Made by a program: the position numbers and the translations under genes. From assembly GCA_964527205.1 (NCBI GenBank), contig CAZGQG010000007.1:1-64000 (forward strand): 64,000 nt of DNA, given 5' to 3'. The DNA comes from JARICQ01 sp964527205. Lineage in GTDB: Bacteria > Bacillota > Clostridia > Tissierellales > Tissierellaceae. Every line of letters begins with the position of its first letter. The first letter of the stretch is position 1. The notes below the pieces were generated by a model, which saw only the letters and a program-made list of their open reading frames with translations, was not told the DNA's origin and did not search any database. Positions 37,506 through 47,581 of the stretch are shown here, in pieces.

Positions 37506-39233
37506 TTATTCTACTAGGCCTTTAAATTGTGACTCATATAATTCTGCATATAGACCACCCTGTTCTAATAGATCCTTATGCCTTCCTCTTTCCTCTACTC
37601 CATCTGCTGTAAGAACTATTATCTCGTCAGCATTTTTAATAGTTGAAAGTCTGTGGGCAATTACTAGGGATGTTCTGTTAGTAGATAATTTTTCAAGTGA
37701 AGCCTGTATAAGGATTTCAGTTTGATTATCTAGGGCAGAAGTAGCCTCATCTAGTATTAGTATAGGTGGATTCTTTAAGAATAATCTAGCTATGGATATT
37801 CTCTGCTTTTGACCTCCTGAAAGTCTTACACCCTTTTCTCCCACATAGGTGTCATAGCCATTAGGAAGGGTCAAGATAAAGTCATGTATGCTTGCATTTT
37901 TTGCAGCTTCTATTACTTCTTCATCACTGGCATCTATATCTCCGTAAAGAATATTTTCCTTAATAGTTCCAGTAAATAGGAATACATCCTGTTGTACTAG
38001 ACCAATATTCTTTCTTAAATTGTCTATTTTTATATCTCTTATATCTACACCGTCTAGAAGGATAGCTCCCTCTTCTATTTCATAGAACCTAGGGATTAGA
38101 TGACAAAGAGTAGTCTTACCTGCTCCTGATGGTCCTACTAGGGCTACTGTACGGCCTGGGTCTATGGTAATATTTAAATTTCTTAGAACTGTTCCCTCAT
38201 CATTATTATAAGAGAAGGATACATCCTTAAATTCTATCTTACCTCTTACATCTGTCATTTCTACTGCATCTACTGCATCTTCTATATCTGTCTTTATGTC
38301 CATTACTTCTGCAAATCTCTCAAAGCCTGTCATTCCATCTTGGAATTGCTGGGCAAAGTTAGTAAGTCTTCTAATTGGCTGCATAAAGAAGTTTACATAT
38401 AGGGTAAAGGAAAACAAGTCTCCTAAATCTATCATTTCAAGATATACAAAGTAACCTCCAATGCTTATTACCATTAGGTTTAATATATTGGACATGATAC
38501 CCATACCTGCTGCAAATTCAGCCATTACCTTGTAGGCACCTTTTCTTGCCGTACTAAATTCCTGGTTACCTTCATTGAATTTAGCTATTTCATACTCTTC
38601 ATTGGTAAAGCTCTTTGCAACCCTGGCTCCTGATATACTGTTTTCTAATTGTGAGTTTACATTGGCTATTTTCTTTCTTACTTCCCTAAAGGAATTAGAC
38701 ATTTTCTTTCTCTTTAAGATAACAAAGCCTATCATCACTGGAATAAAGGCAAATATTATCAAGGTCAATCTCCATTCTATCCTAATAAGGATAACGAAGG
38801 ATCCTACAAGCATTACCATGGATATGAAAAGATCCTCTGGGCCGTGATGGGCTAGCTCTGCTATATCCCTTAAATCATTTACTATTCTAGACATTATATG
38901 TCCTGTCTTAGTATTGTCATAGTAAGAGAAAGGTAGGGTCTGTAGATGAGTAAATACATCTCTTCTCATATCGTGTTCCATCCTAACTCCTAAAACATGG
39001 CCCCAATATGATACTATGTAAAAACTTACAAATCTAAAGAAAAATAAGACTACCATTATGAGAGTCCATTTTACCAACAGGTCCATTCTTCCTTCTGGTA
39101 TAATATTGTTTATCATATTCCTAGTAAATAAGGGAAATATAAGATCTGCTATAGATATTAGTAGTGCAAAAAACATATCTATAAAGAATAATTTCTTATG
39201 AGGTTTATAATATGATATAAATCTTTTTACCAA
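37506..39233 (-). CDS. ABC exporter, homodimeric type
   Basis: A 575-residue half-transporter with six membrane helices (about 1-310) and an ATPase with Walker A VGPSGAGKTT, signature LSGGQKQR and Walker B LILDEATSALD, all canonical, so it can act as a homodimer like MsbA, Sav1866 or BmrA. The TTG start at 39233 has AAGGAG nine bases upstream. It stands alone between terminator and divergent MFS gene. The substrate is unknown. Confidence 0.92.
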   Translation of the reverse strand: MVKRFISYYKPHKKLFFIDMFFALLISIADLIFPLFTRNMINNIIPEGRMDLLVKWTLIMVVLFFFRFVSFYIVSYWGHVLGVRMEHDMRRDVFTHLQTLPFSYYDNTKTGHIMSRIVNDLRDIAELAHHGPEDLFISMVMLVGSFVILIRIEWRLTLIIFAFIPVMIGFVILKRKKMSNSFREVRKKIANVNSQLENSISGARVAKSFTNEEYEIAKFNEGNQEFSTARKGAYKVMAEFAAGMGIMSNILNLMVISIGGYFVYLEMIDLGDLFSFTLYVNFFMQPIRRLTNFAQQFQDGMTGFERFAEVMDIKTDIEDAVDAVEMTDVRGKIEFKDVSFSYNNDEGTVLRNLNITIDPGRTVALVGPSGAGKTTLCHLIPRFYEIEEGAILLDGVDIRDIKIDNLRKNIGLVQQDVFLFTGTIKENILYGDIDASDEEVIEAAKNASIHDFILTLPNGYDTYVGEKGVRLSGGQKQRISIARLFLKNPPILILDEATSALDNQTEILIQASLEKLSTNRTSLVIAHRLSTIKNADEIIVLTADGVEERGRHKDLLEQGGLYAELYESQFKGLVE

Positions 39234-39360
39234 GTAATCAGCTCCTTAATTTTTATTATATTTCGTGTCCCAAAACATTATATAACACTTTTGATTTTAT
39301 TTCAATTATAATATACTATATAAGATATGATAATTTCAAATACATACATAGGAGGTAGAG

Positions 39361-40503
39361 ATGAAAAGCTTTAGAATGTTTATGGTTTGTATTTTAATAC
39401 AGTTTATAGTGGCCAGTGAGATGGCCATCATGGGACCCTTGGCTCCCTTTTTAGCCAGCTATTTTAGCATTGACCAAGGTATGGTTATGCTCCTTAATCT
39501 AGGTTATTCAGCAGTTGGATTTCTAGTTCCCTACTTGGGGATCTTTGCAGATAAGAGGGGAAAGAAGCTTAGCTTGTCCATATCCCTAGGGCTTTTCATC
39601 CTTGGCTCCCTAATAGGAAGCGTTGTAAAGTCTGCCCTTATCTTTGGCTTTGCAAGGATTTTTATAGGCTTTGCCTATTTCTCCATATCTGCTAATAATT
39701 TATCCTATCTTTCAGAATTTATATCCTATAAAAATAGGGGTAAGGCCTCTGGACTTCTTAGGGTTTCCTTTAGTGTGGCAATTTTAATAAGCCCAGTGCT
39801 TGCTACCTTTTTAATTAGCAAATTTAATAGTCTGGCTGCTATCTACCTGCCCCTGGCTATAGTTGCTGCTTTGTCTATACTTGCCCTTAAGGGTCTACCT
39901 GAGACTTCCATAAATCCAGACATTGGATTAAACAAGGGAGAGTTCCTAGATATATTTAAAAATAAAGATGCTAGGAAGATACTTATTACAGTCTTTCTTC
40001 TACTATCAGCACCTACACTTTTCTTAAACTATCTAGGGATTTACCTATCAAATAATTTCAGTATTTCCCAAGTAGATATAGGACTTATCTATACTATAAT
40101 TGGCCTAGGTACCATAACTGGTACAGGCTTTGCAGGAGTATTTTCAGATAGGATAGGAAAATACAGGTTATCTAAGATACTCTTTGTAATCCTATTATTT
40201 TCAGCTCTCCCTTTAATTTTTTTAAATTCTATAATTCCAATAATCCTACTCTCCACCCTCTTTGCCTTTGGACTTGATGGTGGTTGGACTTCCTACCAGG
40301 CTTTAGCCTCTGAGGTCCTACCTGAAAAAAGAGGAACTTTTATGAGTTTAATTTACACTATGAATGCAATGACCATAACTTTTTATAGTCTTTTTGCTCC
40401 TCTCTTATACAAGTTTGGTGGTTTTAAGTTTATTATTGCCATAGCAAGTGCCTTAGTCATCATTGCACTTTTTATAATATTTCGCCTGGATATAGAGGAT
40501 TAA
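39361..40503 (+). CDS. MFS transporter
   Basis: A 380-residue secondary transporter with about twelve membrane helices. The loop 2-3 motif appears as GIFADKRGKKL (about 60-70) and again in the second half as GVFSDRIGKYRL, both MFS signatures. The size fits the drug-efflux or sugar-efflux groups. AGGAGG lies before the ATG. It is divergent from the ABC exporter and its stop codon lies in a palindrome shared with the convergent hydrolase gene. Confidence 0.9.
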   Translation: MKSFRMFMVCILIQFIVASEMAIMGPLAPFLASYFSIDQGMVMLLNLGYSAVGFLVPYLGIFADKRGKKLSLSISLGLFILGSLIGSVVKSALIFGFARIFIGFAYFSISANNLSYLSEFISYKNRGKASGLLRVSFSVAILISPVLATFLISKFNSLAAIYLPLAIVAALSILALKGLPETSINPDIGLNKGEFLDIFKNKDARKILITVFLLLSAPTLFLNYLGIYLSNNFSISQVDIGLIYTIIGLGTITGTGFAGVFSDRIGKYRLSKILFVILLFSALPLIFLNSIIPIILLSTLFAFGLDGGWTSYQALASEVLPEKRGTFMSLIYTMNAMTITFYSLFAPLLYKFGGFKFIIAIASALVIIALFIIFRLDIED

Positions 40504-40514
40504 TCCCTATATCC
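40488..40514 (+). terminator. palindrome spanning two convergent stop codons
   Basis: Arms GGATATAG (40488-40495) and CTATATCC (40507-40514), with inner GGATT/AATCC, form a nearly perfect 27-base palindrome followed by TTTTATTT on the plus strand. It contains the TAA of the MFS gene (40501-40503) and the TAG of the hydrolase gene (40507-40509). Confidence 0.7.
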
Positions 40515-41325
40515 TTTTATTTAGCCAAGATACCATATCCATGATTACCTGGTCCTTGGTCCTTTCATTTAGTATCTCATGATAAAGCCCCTGGTATATT
40601 ATTAAATCCTTGTCCTTGGAAGCTATAGTCCTGTATAGGTCTTCTGATATTTCCTTGGGAACAATCTTATCCTCTTCTCCATGGGTTATTAGGCAGGGAT
40701 AAGTATATTTAGATTTATTGTCCTGGGCATAGGCTATGGCCTCAATGGTAAATTCCTTATAGAAATTAAAGCTAGCCTCTCTTAATACTAGAGGGTCTTC
40801 CTTATAGGCCTGGACTACAGCAGGGTCAGAACATATATCATCTGATACAGGATTTTCCATCATCTTCTTAGGAAGGATCTTTGCAGCTAATTTTACAGCT
40901 GTTCTTTTTATGCCCTGGGCTGCAGGTAGTTCTCCTACCCCTGCTCCTGAAAAGATCTGTCCCTTTAGGGTATCCGGATTTTCTATTCCATATATTAGAG
41001 TAACCATGCCTCCCATACTATGGCCTAGCATAAAGATTTCCTTGTCCTCCTTGGATTTAATCAAAGCTACCATTTCCTTACAATCATCTATAAATTCCCT
41101 ATAGGAATCTATGTGGCCCTTTTCCATTCCACTCTTGCCATGACCTCTTAGATCGTATCTGTAGACTGTGTAGCCATTTTCATTTAACTTCTCCCTTAGG
41201 TAATCATACCTGCCTATGTGTTCTGCAAAGCCGTGGTTAATAAGTACTACTGCCTTTGGATCTTCTACCCTATCCACCTTATAATGGATCTCATTTCCCG
41301 CCTTAGCCTTTAAATATTCTCCCAT
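40507..41325 (-). CDS. alpha/beta hydrolase, monoacylglycerol lipase-like
   Basis: A 272-residue serine hydrolase. Nucleophile elbow LGHSMGGM, acidic residue in HGEEDKIVP and catalytic histidine in YHEILNE form the triad. The layout resembles bacterial monoacylglycerol lipases and lysophospholipases. AAAGGAGG before 41325 decides the start; the frame is open to 41349, so it overlaps the end of the addA-like gene and is part of that operon. Confidence 0.88.
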   Translation of the reverse strand: MGEYLKAKAGNEIHYKVDRVEDPKAVVLINHGFAEHIGRYDYLREKLNENGYTVYRYDLRGHGKSGMEKGHIDSYREFIDDCKEMVALIKSKEDKEIFMLGHSMGGMVTLIYGIENPDTLKGQIFSGAGVGELPAAQGIKRTAVKLAAKILPKKMMENPVSDDICSDPAVVQAYKEDPLVLREASFNFYKEFTIEAIAYAQDNKSKYTYPCLITHGEEDKIVPKEISEDLYRTIASKDKDLIIYQGLYHEILNERTKDQVIMDMVSWLNKRI

Positions 41326-44300
41326 TCCATTTCCTCCTTTAGATTGCAAAGATTTATATACTTACAAAATTTATTACAAGTCTCAGATTTTTCATATCCA
41401 TCTATAGAGTGATTTTTTCTTGTAAAATCTACAAAGGATTCTATCTCCCCTATATTATCCTCTAGTTCCTCTTTACTAATTCCTATATCCACCATCTCTC
41501 CATTTTCCAGAAAAAGTATGCTGGCATTTTTTATTGGAAGCTTTAATATCTTCGCAGCCACATAGGCATAGAGCTGTAATTGTGGCCTATAGTTTTCTAC
41601 AAGCTTTTTCTTATTGATCAAGCGATTGGTCTTTAAGTCCACAATGCTTATCTGACCCTTATCTATAGTTAACTCATCTATATAACCACTAATATAGGCT
41701 CCATTCAGTTGGAGGAAAAAAGGTTTTTCATAATGTATCTGGTCTAAATCCTCCTGGTAGTAGTCTATGTAATTGTCAATATAGCCTTCTATGGAAGAGT
41801 ATAGCTCATCACTATAGACTAGGCCTTTTTTATGGAAGACTCTTTTTGCCAGCTCCCTTTTATCAGTGTCATCCCTATAAAGTTCACATATCTCATGGAT
41901 TATTGTTCCCTTTAGGGCTGGGTCTAAGAGCTCTTCACTTCTCTCTAAGGCCTGAGGATCATCATGGTCTTCATATCTATCTTTTTCTTCTTTACTAGCT
42001 TCTATATGGCTTTCTAGCTGGGATATATTAATCCTATTCTCTAGAAAATACTTTCTCCTGCATTCCTTAAAGACCATATATTGGCTTACACTTATCCGTT
42101 TTTTAAAGCCCTTATTATAGGCTCTATCTATATTTATAAGAGGAAAGTGCTTGTCCATGTCCCCTCCCCTATATTCAGCCCTTATTAGTTCTTCTTCTAT
42201 TAATTTTACTGGCTCAGCCCTATTAGGCTCTAGGGTGATTTCTTCTATTTCCCTATACTGGGTCTGTCCTAGGACACTGCCTATCATCTTTTTAAAGCCT
42301 GAATTGTTGCCTTGATTGCCAATTATTAGCATCTTCTCTGCCCTGGTCATGGCTACATAGAGAACTCTTTTCATTTCCCCATCTGTCTTTTCCCTTCTCC
42401 TAGTTTTTATATTGTCATAGGCCTGGTTGGAATCTTTAATATTAATGGCAAGGCCCTCTTCAGAATCAAAAAACATCTTATTGGAATCATAGACTCCCCT
42501 GGAAGACATTTCTGGAAGAATTACCACTGGAAATTCCAGGCCCTTGGACTTGTGTATGGTTAGTATTTTTACAGCATCTGTATTTTCTCCTTCAATCTCT
42601 CCCTGGCTTTCATTTCTTCCCCTAATCTCCTCTATATATTCTAGGAAGTCACTTAAATTACCCCTATGGTCTATTTCATAGGCCCTTGCCAGGTCTTCAA
42701 ACTTGCTTATATTTGCAAAGATCTGCCTGCCATTTTCCTTAAGGAGATTTGTTTGTTTGAAATCTGTACTGTCTATTAGTTTTTCTATGATTTCACTTAC
42801 TCCATATATGTCTTTCTCCAGGGTAAATCTCTGGTAGAAATCCCTGGCTAGCTTTAATTTAGCCTTCTCTTCCCCATCCCCAAGATCTTCATCTATTAAT
42901 TTCTTTATTCTAAGATGGATATCTTCCTCTTTATTTTTAAATAAATCGTAAATGCTATTGTCATTTAAGCCTATGAAGTTTGATCTTAGAAAGCCTATAG
43001 TAGCTAGATGATCCTCCCTATTATCTATGGATTTTAAAGCATTTATTATATCTAAGACTTCCTGCTCTTGGAAAAAGCCTTGGCTGCCAATATTATAAAA
43101 GGGAACCCCGTATTTTCTTAGGGCATTTTCATAGATATGGTTTCTAGTACGGGCCCTAAAGAGCATGGCAAAGTCTTTGTAGCTATAGTCCCCACTATCT
43201 ACAAGTTCAATTATCCTCTTGGCTATTTGTTCCCCCTCATAGTGCTTGCCATAAAGGCCTGGAGTCATATCTTCTGGGATTTCTAAATTTTCATTTTCTA
43301 TAATCTCAATATCTAAGTCTCTCTTGGACTCCTTATGGGCCCTTAGGGCTCCATAGCCCCCTCCCATAAGCTCTGAAAATATGGTATTTACAAAGCCAAG
43401 AACTGTATCCACTGTCCTGTAGTTCTTATCCATACTAAGGGTGAGTCCATCTTTAGAGGCTTCTATGTCCTCTACTACCTGGTAAAATACATCTAGATCT
43501 GCTCCCCTAAATCCGTATATGGATTGTTTAGGGTCCCCTACTATAAAGAGATTATTCCTATCAAGATCTTTATCTATGGAACATATCCTGTAAAATATTT
43601 GCTTTTGCAGCATGTTGGTGTCTTGAAACTCATCAATCATAATATAGCTATATTTTCTTTGATACTTGCTTCTTATCCCTTCATCTTCAAGTAAATCCCT
43701 TGTTTTAATTTGAAGGTCCTCATAGTCCAGTCCTCCAAAGCTATCCTTCTTCCTAGTATAGAGCCTATCCACTTTTTCTAAAACCCTTAAAAGGGATTTA
43801 TAATAGGGGATATTTTCTACTTCCAAGGATATGAGTATATCTCCTGTAAGGATTTCCAGTTGGTCTATAGTTTCCTGTTCCTTTTTATTTGCTCCTATAT
43901 TGGTCTTTATAAGGGAGATTAACCTGGCTAAATCTTCAGCTTCTCCACCTTCTAGGAAAAGTTTGCATTCTTCATCTCCTAGGACCTTGGATATCTTGCT
44001 TGATTTGCTGCCCTTTTCTATTAGATAATTAGTAAGACTTCTAGCTTTTCCTATCCACTTGTCATCTAGGGGCTGGATCCCTTCTAGGCGCTTTAGGCTT
44101 AGCTCTCCCACTTCCTTCATATCTAGGCCCATACTTCTTATTTCATTGTATATGGATTCCATATCCTCTATAAGTCTATGGCTCCTGTCTATATTTATCT
44201 TTTTAAATAGTTCATAAAGATCCCTATCCTCTTCTAATTCTAGGTCCAGTACTTCTAATATAGAGTCTTTTAGCATTTTCCCAGCTTCATACTCTTCTAT

Positions 44301-44669
44301 GACTTCAAAGATAGGATCCAGTCCTGCTCGAATGGAGTTTTCCTTTAAGATATTCATGCAAAAACTATGGATTGTAGATATATTGGCCTTTTCTATATCC
44401 CTATAGTATCTTCTCCATTCTCCACCCTGGGGAAATTTATTTCTTATTTCCCTTCTTATTCTCTCTATCATCTCTCCACTAGCTTTTTTGGTAAAGGTAA
44501 TTGCCACTATGGATTCTACTTCCCGCCCCTTAGGCAAATCCCCATTTTCTAGTATGTGGACAAATCTCTCTGTAAGGACCTTGGTCTTTCCTGTACCTGC
44601 TCCTGCTATTAGAGAGAGGTTTTTATCTATATTTTTTATGGCTATTTCCTGTTCTGGATTGCTCTTCAT
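41310..44669 (-). CDS. addA: AddA-like ATP-dependent helicase/nuclease
   Basis: A 1,119-residue UvrD/RecB-type helicase fused to a RecB-family nuclease, processing double-strand breaks with AddB. Walker A GAGTGKT is at 23-29; other helicase motifs include IMIDEFQDTN, GDPKQSIYGFRGAD, TIHKSKGLEFPVV and VAMTRAEK. Nuclease motifs: GTIIHEI near 923, IVDLKTN near 1008 and a QLQLYAY segment. Four cysteines (one in FKECRRKY near 870 and CNKFCKYINLC near 1097-1107) look like an Fe-S staple, known in AddB but not described in AddA. It is somewhat short for AddA. Its ATG overlaps the addB stop (TAATG), implying coupling. Confidence 0.85.
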   Translation of the reverse strand: MKSNPEQEIAIKNIDKNLSLIAGAGTGKTKVLTERFVHILENGDLPKGREVESIVAITFTKKASGEMIERIRREIRNKFPQGGEWRRYYRDIEKANISTIHSFCMNILKENSIRAGLDPIFEVIEEYEAGKMLKDSILEVLDLELEEDRDLYELFKKINIDRSHRLIEDMESIYNEIRSMGLDMKEVGELSLKRLEGIQPLDDKWIGKARSLTNYLIEKGSKSSKISKVLGDEECKLFLEGGEAEDLARLISLIKTNIGANKKEQETIDQLEILTGDILISLEVENIPYYKSLLRVLEKVDRLYTRKKDSFGGLDYEDLQIKTRDLLEDEGIRSKYQRKYSYIMIDEFQDTNMLQKQIFYRICSIDKDLDRNNLFIVGDPKQSIYGFRGADLDVFYQVVEDIEASKDGLTLSMDKNYRTVDTVLGFVNTIFSELMGGGYGALRAHKESKRDLDIEIIENENLEIPEDMTPGLYGKHYEGEQIAKRIIELVDSGDYSYKDFAMLFRARTRNHIYENALRKYGVPFYNIGSQGFFQEQEVLDIINALKSIDNREDHLATIGFLRSNFIGLNDNSIYDLFKNKEEDIHLRIKKLIDEDLGDGEEKAKLKLARDFYQRFTLEKDIYGVSEIIEKLIDSTDFKQTNLLKENGRQIFANISKFEDLARAYEIDHRGNLSDFLEYIEEIRGRNESQGEIEGENTDAVKILTIHKSKGLEFPVVILPEMSSRGVYDSNKMFFDSEEGLAINIKDSNQAYDNIKTRRREKTDGEMKRVLYVAMTRAEKMLIIGNQGNNSGFKKMIGSVLGQTQYREIEEITLEPNRAEPVKLIEEELIRAEYRGGDMDKHFPLINIDRAYNKGFKKRISVSQYMVFKECRRKYFLENRINISQLESHIEASKEEKDRYEDHDDPQALERSEELLDPALKGTIIHEICELYRDDTDKRELAKRVFHKKGLVYSDELYSSIEGYIDNYIDYYQEDLDQIHYEKPFFLQLNGAYISGYIDELTIDKGQISIVDLKTNRLINKKKLVENYRPQLQLYAYVAAKILKLPIKNASILFLENGEMVDIGISKEELEDNIGEIESFVDFTRKNHSIDGYEKSETCNKFCKYINLCNLKEEMEWENI

Positions 44670-47563
44670 TATATTTCCACCTCCCTGAGATGATTGTATC
44701 TACATATATCCTTGTATATACAATAGGATGAACACTCCTTAGGCTTTAGGGAAAAGTCCCCCTCATCTATGCCCTTCACTATAGCTTTTATATTTTCTTC
44801 ACTAGTTTCTAGGAGTTGATCTCTTTCCTCTGTAACTATGGCACCCTTGTTCCTCCCTGTAATCAAGGAGGTCTGATCTATTAGGCCAAGCTTTATTGAA
44901 AGTTCAGCCTTCCTAATTAGGCCGTAGGCCCCTAGTACTATATTTTTATCCCCTTGGGCCAGCATATATATAGGAATCTGCAAGGACAAGCCTTCCTTCA
45001 TCTGAGCCAGGTCATAAATACCTGAGGACCCTGATTTATAGTCTATAAGTATATAATTTTCCTCTTCTAAGACCTTGTCTATCCTATCTATCTTTCCCAT
45101 AAGTCTAATATCTCTATTGGTATCCCTTATAATAAATTCAGGCATTAGGCCAAATTCAACTTCAAAGTCAAAGGGTATGGTTTTTTCCTTGCCATTTTTA
45201 AGCCTATCCAGGTCGAATATTATATAGTCTCTTAAGTTTAAATATATATTTTCAAGGAGGAGAACATTTTCTTTCCTTTCTATGTCTAGATCCCTAGCCC
45301 TGGCCTCTTCTATGACCTGTCTTTTAAGATACTGGTCCCAGTCCTCTGGTCTGAAGTCTTCCAGATCCTTTACAAAGAGAATAATCTTTTCCTTGTATTT
45401 TTTATAGTAATTCCTAAGTACTTCATGGTAGATGTTCCCCATCTCCAGAGCACTGTATTCTTCCTCTATCAGACCTGTTTCCTGGATATCCAGTATCCTA
45501 TCCATAAAAAATGCAAAGGGACATCTGCTATAGGATTCCAGATAGGAGGAGGAATATATCTTATCCTGGTGGAGATCCTTGATTTCTCCCTTTATCCTCC
45601 CCTCACTTAACTTACCCCTATATTCATTGAAGTCCTCTTCCTCCCTATGGTATTCAGCCTTTATCCTTTTATTAATTAGGTCTAGATCCTTATGATTTAA
45701 CTTTTTATAAAATCCAAATTTTTCTTTTTTTCCCTCTATATCCCTATCTATATTTAAAAGCAGATGATTGATTATTTCTTCTTCTGTGCTTATTTCTTCT
45801 ATGTTTTCCTTAAATATATAATCTAATTCTAGTTTTTCATATTCTAGCTTTTCCTCTTTTTTATCTCCCTTAAAGCTATCCAAAATCTCCTCTAAAAATA
45901 TAGAGGCTATGCCCTCATCAAGAGTGCTATAGGATAGATAAAGCTTCCTCTCTGCCATAGAAACCATACTGGCAAATTTTACTAGCTCATTGTCCAGCCT
46001 GTTTCCATAGTCCCAATAATTTATGCCTATATCCTTTAGAGTCCTAGAATTTTCATCTCTTAAGAGGAAATTACTAGCCCCTAGGAGAGGATATTGGCCC
46101 TGGTTTAGGCCTAGGATAAATAAATCTTTGTAAGAGAAGCCCCGGGCATTTAGGGGATTCATAATATTTATTCCCTGAGGATTTGCCTCCTTAAGGGTAA
46201 TAGTTTCTAGCCTTATATATTTTTCTAAAAATTCTAGGAAATCATTAAAGCCTATAGTCCTTATAAATAGATCCATCTTTTCAATCTCCTCTAGGATCTC
46301 TATTAGTTTTTCATAGGCCAGGAGGTCTCTCCTATAGAGCTCTAGGTCCCTGGTCTCCCTGTATATTGAAGTGATTCTCTCTTTCACCTGGAGTTTTTCT
46401 AGTAATTCCCTTGAAATTTCAATATAGGTATCTATGCTAGATTCCCTTTCAATCCTTACTAGGACTTCCTCTTCCCTATAATTTTTCTCTAGGCTAGTTA
46501 AAAATTCTCTTACAAAGGGAATCTTTACTAACACCTGGTTCTCACCTATGGATAGGGCTAGTCTCTCTTCCTTGGCAAGCTTAATAAAATCCTCTCTGTA
46601 GGAATCCGTGAGGAGAATTACACCTATGTCCTCTGGAGAACTGCCCCTAGATAGGAGCTTTTTTATCTCTACTATGGACTTTTTTATTTCTAAGTAGGGT
46701 CTTGGAGCCTCTACCAGCCTTATTCTATCTGTAGCTTCCAAACTTTCTCTACCATAATCAAAGAGATTTTTAGCTAAAAGGGTGAAAAGTCCCTCTTCAT
46801 CCTCTTTTTCTTCTCGGATTTCAAAGCCCATGTCCTTAAGCTCCTCCAAGGTATTCTGGATTATTGATCTAGGCTCCTTTATTCTAAAGGGAATATTTAT
46901 GTAAATATCTAGTTCTCTCCCCTTCATGAGTTTCAGTATTTCTAATTCTATAGGCCTAAAATCATAGAACTCATCTATGAGAATAAGATCTATATCTAGG
47001 AAATTTTCCTTATTTGTCTTTAAGATTTCTATGGCCTTAAGATAGGTGCCTTCCCTATCTACTAGATCCTTCTCCTCCAGGTAGGCTTCATATCTTTTAT
47101 ATATCTTACTTAGCTCACTGTATTCACCCATGTCTGGTGAAGCCCCTTCAAAATCCTCTGGACTTAGGAGAGATCTTTTTATCTCACCTATTATAAAATT
47201 AACTGATTCTATAAATCCATCCTTATTTGCCACATTTTTATAATATATTATTTCACCCTCATCCACTAATTTTTTGATTATTTGTCTGAGGATAAGGTCC
47301 TTGGCTATATTGTCTATCTGTAAGTACTGGCTTTCCTCCAGGGTTTCATCTACTATGTCGTCAAAACTAAATAGATTCATCTCAAAGCAGGCTCCTAGTT
47401 CTTCCACAAATCTTTCCCTATGGCTTTGAATAAGCTTTCCATTGGGGAAGAGATAGTAAAATTTTTCTCCCTGGTTCTTCTCTAGGTAGCCCAGTGCCTT
47501 ATTAAATAATTTTCTCTTTCTCCCATTTCCAAATTCTCCATAATAAACTATTGTCTCTGGCAT
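44669..47563 (-). CDS. addB: AddB/RexB-like nuclease subunit
   Basis: A 964-residue partner of AddA, shorter than Bacillus AddB (about 1,160). The N-terminal region is helicase-like but GEFGNGRKRKL stands where a Walker A would be, so it is probably not an ATPase, as in RexB. The C-terminal RecB-type nuclease has GNIYHEVL, KIDRID, LIDYKSG and a Q-rich tail. Cysteines near 681 (YSRCPF) and CSSYCIYKDIC near 943-953 fit the AddB iron-sulfur staple that grips DNA ends. It follows nagZ by 18 bases. Confidence 0.87.
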   Translation of the reverse strand: MPETIVYYGEFGNGRKRKLFNKALGYLEKNQGEKFYYLFPNGKLIQSHRERFVEELGACFEMNLFSFDDIVDETLEESQYLQIDNIAKDLILRQIIKKLVDEGEIIYYKNVANKDGFIESVNFIIGEIKRSLLSPEDFEGASPDMGEYSELSKIYKRYEAYLEEKDLVDREGTYLKAIEILKTNKENFLDIDLILIDEFYDFRPIELEILKLMKGRELDIYINIPFRIKEPRSIIQNTLEELKDMGFEIREEKEDEEGLFTLLAKNLFDYGRESLEATDRIRLVEAPRPYLEIKKSIVEIKKLLSRGSSPEDIGVILLTDSYREDFIKLAKEERLALSIGENQVLVKIPFVREFLTSLEKNYREEEVLVRIERESSIDTYIEISRELLEKLQVKERITSIYRETRDLELYRRDLLAYEKLIEILEEIEKMDLFIRTIGFNDFLEFLEKYIRLETITLKEANPQGINIMNPLNARGFSYKDLFILGLNQGQYPLLGASNFLLRDENSRTLKDIGINYWDYGNRLDNELVKFASMVSMAERKLYLSYSTLDEGIASIFLEEILDSFKGDKKEEKLEYEKLELDYIFKENIEEISTEEEIINHLLLNIDRDIEGKKEKFGFYKKLNHKDLDLINKRIKAEYHREEEDFNEYRGKLSEGRIKGEIKDLHQDKIYSSSYLESYSRCPFAFFMDRILDIQETGLIEEEYSALEMGNIYHEVLRNYYKKYKEKIILFVKDLEDFRPEDWDQYLKRQVIEEARARDLDIERKENVLLLENIYLNLRDYIIFDLDRLKNGKEKTIPFDFEVEFGLMPEFIIRDTNRDIRLMGKIDRIDKVLEEENYILIDYKSGSSGIYDLAQMKEGLSLQIPIYMLAQGDKNIVLGAYGLIRKAELSIKLGLIDQTSLITGRNKGAIVTEERDQLLETSEENIKAIVKGIDEGDFSLKPKECSSYCIYKDICRYNHLREVEI

Positions 47564-47581
47564 TTTCTCCCTCCCATAGAT

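Noticed and set aside
36664..39233. ABC exporter as part of the two-component operon (resistance module)
   Set aside because: A clear terminator at 37472-37499 separates the exporter from the response regulator gene.
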